DNA of 5,068 bases. Source: Chloroflexota bacterium (GTDB taxonomy: Bacteria; Chloroflexota; Dehalococcoidia; Lucifugimonadales; Lucifugimonadaceae). The position numbers and the translations under genes were made by a program. The stretch lies in NCBI GenBank assembly GCA_030831265.1, contig JAURLM010000246.1:1-5068 (forward strand). The letters run 5' to 3'. Below are positions 1 to 5,068 of this stretch, piece by piece (within the stretch, counting starts at the first letter, position 1; each line of letters opens with the position of its first letter). The notes beneath the pieces are model-generated. The model did not search any database and was not told the DNA's origin. It saw only the letters and a program-made list of their open reading frames with translations.

Positions 1-855
1 CTAGGCGTAGTTCCGATGGTCCGTGACCTGCAGGTGCAGGAAGAAGACGGGATGTCATTGGAACGAGAACGACTTCACGCCAGCAAGGGCCAACTCACGG
101 CAGCAGTCATACGGTTGCCGCGCATCTCGAATTTCGATGATTTCGACCCACTTGTACGGGCAGGCGTGAGTGTTCGGTATGTCCAGGATCCCGCCGAAGT
201 ACGGTCAGCGCACATTGTGCTCATCCCCGGAACAAAACACACCATTGCCGACCTGCGATGGATGAAGAGCCGAGGACTGGATACCGCAATACGTGATGCA
301 GCACATCACGGTGTCACGGTGATTGGTATTTGCGGCGGATATCAGATGCTTGGAACGAAGCTGGACGACCCTGATGGTGCGGACGGCGGCGAGCCGGACC
401 ATGAAGAAGGTCTCGGGTTGCTGCCGATAAGTACGATTTTCAGGGATGAGAAGGTAACGCGCAGGGTCCGGTTCCGTGTCACGACACCTAACACAAAGTT
501 TGCGCTGCGCGGCAATACCGTCGGCACTGGATACGAGATACATACTGGTGAAACCACAGTGTCGCGGCAGGGAGAAGCATCACCCATGTTGGAAATAGAC
601 CGGGGTGATGGAGTGCCAGTTGCTGACGGAACCGTTTCTGCCACGGGGAATGTCGCAGGTTGCTACGTCCACGGCCTGTTTGACGCGCCAAACGTGCTAG
701 AACCGTTGCTACGAACAGTTGCTGAACATAATGGCATCGAACCACCACAGGTCAAGCCGTTCTCAATGGACGCAGAGTATGACCGGCTTGCTGATGTGGT
801 CAGGAGTTCGCTGGATATGGATGCTGTATACCGGATGATTAATGTCCGAAGGTGA
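1..855 (+). CDS. cobQ: Cobyric acid synthase CobQ, C-terminal part (5' end outside window)
   Basis: This is the glutamine-dependent amidotransferase of adenosylcobalamin synthesis, which amidates side-chain carboxylates of adenosylcobyrinic a,c-diamide to give cobyric acid in the cytoplasm. The frame is open from base 1 (LGVVP), so about 284 C-terminal residues of a protein usually near 480-500 are present, and the ATG at 16 is an internal Met. Visible CobQ signatures are the junction LGVVP...EED at the end of the synthetase domain, PGTKHTIADLRWM, the amidotransferase nucleophile motif GICGGYQMLG (Cys codon at 331-333), GLGLLP, GYEIHTGETT, and the GCYVHGLFD segment carrying the catalytic His (codon 670-672). 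The GICGGYQ form separates it from CbiA/CobB, which has ECGG, and the PGTK..I.DL block argues against MurT/GatD-type amidotransferases. No damage is seen. It is the first of three same-strand genes, but 126 bases separate it from the next, so co-transcription is uncertain. Confidence 0.95.
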   Translation, partial: LGVVPMVRDLQVQEEDGMSLERERLHASKGQLTAAVIRLPRISNFDDFDPLVRAGVSVRYVQDPAEVRSAHIVLIPGTKHTIADLRWMKSRGLDTAIRDAAHHGVTVIGICGGYQMLGTKLDDPDGADGGEPDHEEGLGLLPISTIFRDEKVTRRVRFRVTTPNTKFALRGNTVGTGYEIHTGETTVSRQGEASPMLEIDRGDGVPVADGTVSATGNVAGCYVHGLFDAPNVLEPLLRTVAEHNGIEPPQVKPFSMDAEYDRLADVVRSSLDMDAVYRMINVRR

Positions 856-925
856 TGCTCTAATTCTCGGCTCGCGCTGCGAGGATTCATCTGTTCGCAA
901 TGCGTACATCGGTTACGTTGAGTAA

Positions 926-931
926 CATAAT
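926..931 (+). promoter_or_regulatory. Possible -10 element upstream of the small membrane protein gene
   Basis: The hexamer CATAAT matches five of six positions of a sigma70-type -10 box. It lies in the 126-base gap after cobQ and would place a start of transcription near 938. No good -35 box is seen; the best candidate at 16-17 base spacing is poor. If real, the transcript would begin after the ATG at 934, which supports translation from 982. The rest of the gap holds only a weak 5-bp hairpin (871-883) without a T tract. Confidence 0.25.
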
Positions 932-981
932 CTATGAGACCGGTTGCACGTTATCCGCAGCAAGGACGATCTGAATACAAA

Positions 982-1176
982 ATGAAAAAACTCCGCAATG
1001 ACTTCACAGACCAGGTACTAATCATCGTCGCTGTGATCATTCCAGCTTTAATTGGCTCATGGATTGGTGGCGGAACCGGATTCCTGATCAGCCTCGTCAT
1101 CGGCGCACCAATCACCGTTGGCCTCATCCGCTACATCGAAGGCAGCTTCCCAGGCCTGAAAAACGCGGCCAAATAA
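982..1176 (+). CDS. Small two-helix membrane protein, function unknown
   Basis: This encodes a 64-residue protein with a short basic N-terminus (MKKLRNDF), two hydrophobic stretches and a basic C-terminus (GLKNAAK). The predicted membrane segments are roughly residues 12-29 and 33-52, joined by a tight glycine-rich turn (GGGTG), which is compatible with a helical hairpin having both ends in the cytoplasm. I chose the ATG at 982 because MKKLRND is a typical start, an AAGGA lies upstream (962-966, a long spacing of 15), and the in-frame ATG at 934 has no ribosome binding site and overlaps a possible promoter. The frame and composition look protein-coding and the hydrophobic pattern is clear, but I do not recognise a family. 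It could be a small membrane-complex subunit or a holin-like peptide; nothing nearby decides this. Confidence 0.6.
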   Translation: MKKLRNDFTDQVLIIVAVIIPALIGSWIGGGTGFLISLVIGAPITVGLIRYIEGSFPGLKNAAK

Positions 1177-1253
1177 CTGCGTCCGATGACCGTAAACCCA
1201 GATGCCTGAACTGCATTTCGGCATGCCCGGCGGCAAAGTTACGCAATCTGAGG

Positions 1254-1259
1254 TAAAAT
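1254..1259 (+). promoter_or_regulatory. Possible -10 element for the small Cys/His protein gene
   Basis: TAAAAT matches five of six positions of a -10 box and sits 75 bases before the chosen start at 1335. A -35 box at normal spacing is not convincing. Transcription from here would start near 1266, inside the inverted repeat at 1259-1290. Confidence 0.25.
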
Positions 1260-1290
1260 TGAACGGTTAGGCGCCGTTTGACCAGTTCAA
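1259..1290 (+). repeat. Imperfect inverted repeat in the leader of the small Cys/His protein gene
   Basis: TTGAAC-GGT (1259-1267) pairs with ACC-a-GTTCAA (1281-1290), giving nine base pairs interrupted by one bulged A at 1284. The interval contains the self-complementary GGCGCC. The repeat abuts the possible -10 box at 1254-1259, a position suited to an operator. It could equally be a leader hairpin or chance. No T tract follows, so it is not a convincing terminator. Confidence 0.3.
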
Positions 1291-1321
1291 CATCGCCGCT
1301 TCAACGACACTCAACAGCCTC

Positions 1322-1327
1322 GGAGAG
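1322..1327 (+). promoter_or_regulatory. Ribosome binding site deciding the start at 1335
   Basis: GGAGAG lies seven bases before the ATG at 1335. It favours this start over an in-frame TTG at 1278, which has no comparable site and would add a 19-residue Ser/Thr-rich extension. Confidence 0.6.
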
Positions 1328-1334
1328 ATTGTCT

Positions 1335-1562
1335 ATGTCCAAGTCCACTTCTGCTTCCGACAAGACCACTGGCACTACTGAGGGAGCGGATGGGGACTGC
1401 ACCCACCACTGGGTGATCGAGCCTCCGAACGGCGCAGTCAGCAAGGGTAAGTGCAAGCTCTGTGGTATTGACCAGGAGTTCCGAAACTCTTTCGAGTATT
1501 CCTCCTGGTACGGCACCAAGTCCCCTAACGCTAACGCTGCAAAGAAACCCGCCAGCAAGTAG
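1335..1562 (+). CDS. Small Cys/His (zinc-ribbon-like) protein, function unknown
   Basis: This encodes a 75-residue protein. Residues 1-20 are Ser/Thr/Gly-rich and probably disordered. The core from 21 to 59 reads DCTHHWVIEPPNG, then SKGKCKLCG, then EFRNSFEYSSW. The tail is Lys/Ala-rich. Cys22, His24 or His25, Cys40 and Cys43 form a C-x-HH-x14-C-x2-C arrangement that could bind one zinc ion like a half zinc ribbon. From memory, similar short proteins with an HHW.IEPP core followed by C..CG and EF.NS are recurrent in Chloroflexota genomes without an assigned role; this is recognition, not a search result. A good ribosome binding site sits at 1322-1327. The gene ends six bases from the convergent cofE stop. 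It may be a nucleic-acid-binding or regulatory protein, but nothing in the context proves it. Confidence 0.75.
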   Translation: MSKSTSASDKTTGTTEGADGDCTHHWVIEPPNGAVSKGKCKLCGIDQEFRNSFEYSSWYGTKSPNANAAKKPASK

Positions 1563-1568
1563 CAAAGA

Positions 1569-2333
1569 TTATCGAAACAGGTCTCGTCCCGGGTCACGCA
1601 ATAAACTGCCTGACCCGCTGTCAGATCGCGTAAATTTGAGCCCACGGACCAGTGCAGCCGGAACTCCGCCAGCCTCACCCATGACCAGTTGTGCCGCTGA
1701 TGCCACTTCGTCCGCAACGGACACTATTGTGACTCGCAGGGTGTGGCCAGCATCATCAGATGCACCACGCTGATCATCAAGCGGATCGAATCCCGCAGTT
1801 CCTATCGCAACATTGATGCTGCCGTTCCGCCAGGGCCGATTAAACGTGTCTGAAACGATGATGCCTATCTTCGTTCCGGTCCGCTCATCAATGCCACTTC
1901 GGATACGCGCAGCAGATGAGTCAGGGTCACGTGGCAGCAAAACCACGATACCTTCAGCCAGTGAGTTGGAAGCGTCCACTCCTGCGTTCGCACATATCAG
2001 GCCGTGACGGGTTTCAGTAATCAGGATTCCCGGAACACTGCGGACTATCCGTCTACTTTCTGACAGGATGACTTCAACCAGCCGCGGGTCTTTCTGAACC
2101 GTCTCGGCAACAGCCAGCGCTTCATCGCCCGGAATCACGTCTCCAAGCCTCACAGTGGCTCCTTCGGCCTTTGAGACGACTTTCTGCGCAACTACAAGGA
2201 TGTCCGACTCGGCTAACTTCAACTTGCCCGACCGAATGGCATCGGCAATCAGTTGAGCAAGATCGTCACCCGGCCTGACAGATGGAATGCCGCTCAGCGG
2301 TACAACGGTCAGCCCATCCGGGGCAATCGGCAT
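1569..2333 (-). CDS. cofE: Coenzyme F420-0:L-glutamate ligase
   Basis: This GTP-dependent cytoplasmic ligase adds L-glutamate residues to F420-0 to make the (poly)glutamylated deazaflavin F420, a hydride carrier for many oxidoreductases. The 254-residue length fits a free-standing CofE and lacks the nitroreductase-like C-terminal domain of the actinobacterial FbiB fusion. Family blocks in order are GIPSVRPGDDL (15-25), DILVVAQKVVSKAEG (44-58), DPRLVEVIL (82-90), ETRHGLICANAGVDASN (107-123), LLPRDPDSSA (132-141), SDTFNRPWRNG (161-171) with VAIG (175-178), DQRGASDDAG (187-196), ADEVASAAQLVMG (207-219) and GVPAALVRGL (223-232). The tail RDPGRDLFR is also typical. Asp120 and Asp162 fall in motifs that hold metal/GTP ligands in characterised CofE. 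Residue 165 is Asn where I would usually expect Gly (SDTFGRPWR). A strong ribosome binding site (2339-2344) supports the start. It lies just downstream of the glycosyltransferase gene on the same strand, probably in one transcript. Confidence 0.95.
   Translation of the reverse strand: MPIAPDGLTVVPLSGIPSVRPGDDLAQLIADAIRSGKLKLAESDILVVAQKVVSKAEGATVRLGDVIPGDEALAVAETVQKDPRLVEVILSESRRIVRSVPGILITETRHGLICANAGVDASNSLAEGIVVLLPRDPDSSAARIRSGIDERTGTKIGIIVSDTFNRPWRNGSINVAIGTAGFDPLDDQRGASDDAGHTLRVTIVSVADEVASAAQLVMGEAGGVPAALVRGLKFTRSDSGSGSLLRDPGRDLFR
1590..1617. repeat. 7-bp inverted repeat just past the convergent gene ends
   Basis: CGGGTCA (1590-1596) and TGACCCG (1611-1617) are perfect inverted copies around a 14-base interval. 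They begin 27 bases after the stop at 1562, inside the 3' end of cofE. This could help end transcription of the plus-strand gene in the absence of any intergenic room, but no T tract follows and chance is possible. Confidence 0.2.
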
Positions 2334-2338
2334 ACCGT

Positions 2339-2344
2339 CTCCTT
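2339..2344 (-). promoter_or_regulatory. Strong Shine-Dalgarno site of cofE
   Basis: On the minus strand AAGGAG, within GGAAGGAGACGGT, precedes the cofE ATG by five bases. It fixes the start at 2333. Confidence 0.8.
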
Positions 2345-2384
2345 CCTCGAATGGGGGGACAAACAGAGTCGTACAAGCATCATG

Positions 2385-2516
2385 TCAATTCTGCACGCGC
2401 CACAACGGCCCGGCGGCTTCAAGGTTGTAACTCTCCGCATAAGGTGCGTCTTCACGAGTAAATAGCACCGGTATGCTGCCGTTGTTGTAGGCAACAATCT
2501 CTTTTAGTCGTCTCGC
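2385..2516 (-). pseudogene. Frameshifted C-terminal end of the glycosyltransferase gene
   Basis: Read on the minus strand in the -1 frame relative to the glycosyltransferase, this stretch encodes 43 residues without a stop, beginning ARRLKEIVAYNNG, continuing IPVLFTRED and ending with LEAAGPLWRVQN and a TGA at 2385-2387. The composition and the ending look like the normal C-terminus of DUF2723 proteins, in which a strand of the type RPVYFT is followed by an LEP.GPL.RV-like segment. It has no start codon or ribosome binding site of its own. One additional base in the G4 run at 2516-2519 would join LAG directly to ARRLKEI and give one protein of about 551 residues. The shift must lie between the in-frame TGA of this frame at 2550-2552 and the TAA of the main frame at 2504-2506. 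A real indel, an assembly error and ribosomal slippage are all compatible. Confidence 0.75.
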
Positions 2517-4039
2517 CCCGCCAATTTTATTTCTTGTTGTGGGATGCGATCAGGGAACTGCCTCTGTAAGTGCTCCCAGTACCAGTCAAAGCCGAGCAAG
2601 AACCACGCCACGACAGCCACGTCCTGATCCGGTTCGACCACGAATGACTGGTACCACAGCGAGAACGTCGGAATATCTTCAGCAACTATCAACGCACCGG
2701 GGCCAGCGGTATCAAACGCCTCGGCAACGTAGTCCATTGCCTCTGTGTCGCTACTGACGTCCACTCCAGCGTAGTTGAACGCCACTGACCACACAGACGT
2801 GCCAATAACAGCAGCAATCAGAACGACTGGGACGATGGCAGAGCGGAACCGGGAAATCCACGCATCAGGAGATCGCTCCACGAACTCGCTGAGACTTACG
2901 ACAAGGTTCAAGATCCCAGCGGCAATCCAGATACCGATGACCATGAAAACGGGAATTAGCAGCACATAGGAATCGAAACCGCTGTAGGTGATCGAGTAGA
3001 CGGTCAGTGCCACCACCGAGGCGATGCTGGCGATCACAAAGCCGCGCAGTCTGCCCCAGAGAACCGTTATCCCGACGAGTCCAAAGATCGCACCAAGGGC
3101 TGTGTAATGGGTTAACCAACGGTCGGCAAGATACGGGATTCGCTCACCCAGCAACCCTCCGTGTACACCGAATACATAGGACTGGTATAGCTTTCCAGAC
3201 ACCATGTCCCGGAAACCGGTGAACGTATCAGGGAAGAACCAGTTAAGGGCAGGGTCCTGCGATGATGCTATTGGCGCATACAGATACACCAGGAGCCCCG
3301 TAGCAAGCGCCAGCACAGTCTGCCACTCTCTGAGCACTGCCATGCGTCTCCCCGGCTGCAAGAGCGGCCAGTAAAGCCATAGCCCGAACGGGACGGCGAC
3401 TAACACTATCGTCAGGTGGTTTCCGAGCGCTACTCCCAGGAGAAATGCGAGTCCGGAACGCAAGAACAGTGAAGATTCACCCCGGTCGATCCGCGCATGT
3501 GCCAGCACTGCCATCCAGAGGAACAAAGCGACAAAGACTGCGTTGAGCGTGTAGACCTCGGTGATGGTGGACTGGGACCAGGGGATATTTGATGTGGCGA
3601 ATCCCATCGCGGCGACGAACGCGGTGATTGATGGCAGCAGGCGCCCGCGAGTTTCGGACAGAGGAAGCCTGAGCAGGATTTTTCGAACAGCAAGGAAAAG
3701 AATCGCTACCGCTGCGGCTCCGGCAACAGCCGAAAAAAGGTTGCCCTGGGACGCGGGGTCGCCGAACCACATAAGGCTGCTGAACACCCGCAAGAGCACA
3801 AGGTACGTGGGATACCCGGTCGGATGTGGGATCCCCCACGTATGGGCAGCAGCAAGAAAGTCTCCGCCATCACCACCTAGATTTGCCCATACCAATCCAG
3901 GGGCCATTGTCAGCGAATAGAGGCCAACTGCCATCACGAACAGGAGCACACTGCCAGCAATTGGCCGATTCACAAACCAGTTCATTACGGATCGGGCCAT
4001 ATACGGAGGTCGATGACTGGGCGTCAGATCTTGTCTCAT
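2504..4039 (-). CDS. DUF2723/GT117-like polytopic membrane glycosyltransferase (3' end apparently frameshifted)
   Basis: This encodes a 511-residue integral membrane protein with about ten or more hydrophobic segments, related to the DUF2723 family that includes the eukaryotic O-mannosyltransferase TMEM260 and is classed as GT-C-type. Recognisable features are a first membrane segment near 28-46 (SVLLFVMAVGLYSLTMAPG), the acidic loop GGDGGDFLAAAHTWG (55-69) followed by PHPTGYPTY (71-79), WSQSTITEVYTLN (154-166), GNHLTI (206-211), and a non-membrane C-terminal part from about 424 with ALIVAEDIPTFSLWY (449-463) and DVAVVAW. In GT-C enzymes, acidic residues of the first extracytoplasmic loop are catalytic; here Asp57 and Asp60 are the candidates. 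The natural C-terminus seems to continue in another frame at 2385-2516. The start is uncertain: Met codons at 4039, 4000 and 3985 all lack a strong ribosome binding site. The substrate is unknown; the neighbouring surface protein is a possible acceptor (inference). Confidence 0.85.
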   Translation of the reverse strand: MRQDLTPSHRPPYMARSVMNWFVNRPIAGSVLLFVMAVGLYSLTMAPGLVWANLGGDGGDFLAAAHTWGIPHPTGYPTYLVLLRVFSSLMWFGDPASQGNLFSAVAGAAAVAILFLAVRKILLRLPLSETRGRLLPSITAFVAAMGFATSNIPWSQSTITEVYTLNAVFVALFLWMAVLAHARIDRGESSLFLRSGLAFLLGVALGNHLTIVLVAVPFGLWLYWPLLQPGRRMAVLREWQTVLALATGLLVYLYAPIASSQDPALNWFFPDTFTGFRDMVSGKLYQSYVFGVHGGLLGERIPYLADRWLTHYTALGAIFGLVGITVLWGRLRGFVIASIASVVALTVYSITYSGFDSYVLLIPVFMVIGIWIAAGILNLVVSLSEFVERSPDAWISRFRSAIVPVVLIAAVIGTSVWSVAFNYAGVDVSSDTEAMDYVAEAFDTAGPGALIVAEDIPTFSLWYQSFVVEPDQDVAVVAWFLLGFDWYWEHLQRQFPDRIPQQEIKLAGRDD

Positions 4040-4076
4040 GAAATACCCGACTACCCGTTTCGTATTCTGAAACCAA

Positions 4077-4102
4077 GAGAGGGACCCTTCCGGGTCCCTC
4101 TC
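4077..4102 (-). terminator. Hairpin terminator downstream of the surface protein gene
   Basis: A perfect 11-bp stem (GAGAGGGACCC with GGGTCCCTCTC) encloses a TTCC tetraloop. It starts 45 bases after the surface protein stop. On the minus strand it is followed by TTGGTTT, a weak U tract, so rho-independent termination is likely but not textbook. It separates the surface protein from the glycosyltransferase, leaving only 37 bases before the latter's first ATG in which a promoter would have to fit unless readthrough occurs. Bases 4103-4147 show nothing else. Confidence 0.8.
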
Positions 4103-4147
4103 ATAAATTCTATGAACAGGTCTGCGTGGTTAGCAGTACGCCCGTTG

Positions 4148-5068
4148 CTATTCAGGCCTTGATGCCTGCTTAGCCCGGCGCATTGTCACAAAACCACCGC
4201 CCACGAGCAAGAAGCCGAACAGTCCTACCAGTGACAGCAGGCTGCTGGTCGGGCTCCAACCGCCCGTTGCAGGAAGGTTGTCACCAGAAACTGGCGTGGC
4301 GACTATCTGCTGTACACCAACTGCGAAGTTCGAGAAGTGGGATGTGCTACCACATACCTGATTCGTAATCGCGTTGTAGGTGGAGCTCAAGGCAACCCAC
4401 TGGCTTACAGCGCTGTTGTAGCGAAGCAGCTTTACGTTCGAGATTCCATTCACACGGTCGCTCGAAGCAGTCGGCAAACAAACCCTGGCTGAACGCAGGA
4501 TGGTGAATTGCTCCTGTTCTACACCACCCGCAGTGTAGAAGGTGATGCTGGCAGCAGAACTACCCATCTTGTACTTCGACGGCATCGTCGGCAAGCTTGT
4601 CGGGTCAACCGGCCTTACCGATGCACCAAAGAAGTTGGTAACAGAGCTAGGCTGAATGTAAACAACCGGCTTTGTCTTCAAAGCGGATGATTCTGGAGAC
4701 GATCCAGACTCCACACCGGTTGTTGACAGGAGCAGTGAACCTTCAGGTGTCACAACGCCGTCAGCGTTCGGAACCGAAGCGGGTGGAGTGCCTGGGTTTG
4801 TTGGCGCAGCAGCAGCGGTTGGCGTGGGGGCCGGGTTTGAGACCGTCACAACCATCTCTCGAAGGACTACCCAGTCCTGCGATTTCTGGTTCTGGTAGAC
4901 GCGAACCTCGAAAGTCGTAGACCCAGCGGAGTTTGCCTGGATAATCACCGTGCGCTGGTTAGCTGCGCCGGAGATGACTGAGCCGCTACCAGCCTTAACA
5001 TACCACAAGAATGTGACACCTGGAAGGTCATTGTTTACATCGCCATTCAGGTCAAGCAACTCGACCGA
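4148..5068 (-). CDS. Surface protein with Ig-like domain, Pro/Thr/Ala linker and LPATG C-terminal anchor (N-terminus outside window)
   Basis: The frame is open to the window edge, so these 306 residues are the C-terminal part of a larger exported protein. Residues about 18-76 (VTFLWYVKAGSG to REMVVTVS) form a beta-rich PKD/Ig-like domain. Residues 77-98 are a Pro/Ala/Thr linker. Residues about 105-253 form a second beta-rich region with two cysteines (ARVCLP, Cys197; NQVCGSTSHFSNFAV, Cys239) that could form a disulfide; the VCLP...LLRYN...W..L...VC...SHFS.FAV pattern recurs in bacterial surface proteins. The C-terminus is a tripartite sorting signal: LPATG (265-269, bases 4262-4276), a hydrophobic span (about 275-295) and a basic tail (RRAKQASRPE), as in sortase substrates. 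Near the left edge of the protein, DLNGDVNND resembles a calcium-binding Asp/Asn loop, but this is weak. It is probably displayed on the cell surface; its ligand or role is not evident. Confidence 0.85.
   Translation of the reverse strand, partial: SVELLDLNGDVNNDLPGVTFLWYVKAGSGSVISGAANQRTVIIQANSAGSTTFEVRVYQNQKSQDWVVLREMVVTVSNPAPTPTAAAAPTNPGTPPASVPNADGVVTPEGSLLLSTTGVESGSSPESSALKTKPVVYIQPSSVTNFFGASVRPVDPTSLPTMPSKYKMGSSAASITFYTAGGVEQEQFTILRSARVCLPTASSDRVNGISNVKLLRYNSAVSQWVALSSTYNAITNQVCGSTSHFSNFAVGVQQIVATPVSGDNLPATGGWSPTSSLLSLVGLFGFLLVGGGFVTMRRAKQASRPE

Noticed and set aside
871..883. CTCGC-gct-GCGAG hairpin after cobQ as a terminator
   Set aside because: The stem has only five base pairs with a three-base loop, and no T tract follows.
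934..981. Upstream ATG at 934 as the start of the small membrane protein
   Set aside because: It lacks a ribosome binding site, would add a 16-residue polar extension (MRPVARYPQQG...), and overlaps a possible -10 region; 982 gives a typical MKKLRND start.
1301..1717. 138-residue minus-strand open frame across the Cys/His gene and the cofE 3' end
   Set aside because: It overlaps two well-supported genes, has no family motifs and no ribosome binding site; it is a shadow frame.
2516..2529. Programmed -1 ribosomal frameshift site at the G4/A4 runs
   Set aside because: Neither run forms a proper X-XXY-YYZ heptamer in the zero frame, and I see no clear stimulatory hairpin just after it; an indel or assembly error is simpler.
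3561..3920. 119-residue plus-strand open frame inside the glycosyltransferase gene
   Set aside because: It is antisense to a strongly supported membrane protein, and its sequence shows no domain pattern.
5057..5059. TTG at 5059 as the true start of the surface protein
   Set aside because: The frame is open past it to the window edge and the protein has no signal peptide there, so the real start lies outside the window.

Overview
The window reads as an ordinary bacterial chromosome segment of moderate GC content, most plausibly from the Chloroflexota (Dehalococcoidia/SAR202-like). That assignment is an inference. It rests on the combination of cobalamin and coenzyme F420 biosynthesis genes, a DUF2723-type membrane glycosyltransferase, a small Cys/His protein of a type I associate with Chloroflexota, and a surface protein with an LPXTG-like tail. 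No phage, transposon, CRISPR array, tRNA or rRNA was seen.

Layout: the plus strand carries the 3' part of cobyric acid synthase (cobQ, 1-855, cut by the window edge). It is followed by two short genes: a 64-residue two-helix membrane protein (982-1176) and a 75-residue Cys/His protein that may bind zinc (1335-1562). The rest is on the minus strand. In transcription order it holds a surface protein with a C-terminal LPATG anchor (4148-5068, N-terminus outside the window), a perfect 11-bp terminator hairpin (4077-4102), a multi-span DUF2723/GT117-like glycosyltransferase (2504-4039), and cofE, the F420-0:L-glutamate ligase (1569-2333). The two gene sets converge with only 6 bases between stop codons (1562/1569).

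The most notable observation is that the glycosyltransferase gene appears to be broken by a one-base frameshift near its 3' end. Its reading frame stops at 2504. The -1 frame from about 2516 down to a stop at 2385 encodes a further 43 residues that look like the genuine C-terminus of the family. Restoring the frame gives a protein of about 551 residues and shrinks the gap to cofE from 170 to 51 bases.

How the genes fit together: cobQ and cofE are cofactor enzymes (B12 and F420). The glycosyltransferase and surface protein belong to the cell envelope and could be enzyme and substrate, but the terminator between them argues against simple co-transcription. I found no convincing new multi-gene system here. 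The two small plus-strand genes are the only products of unknown function.
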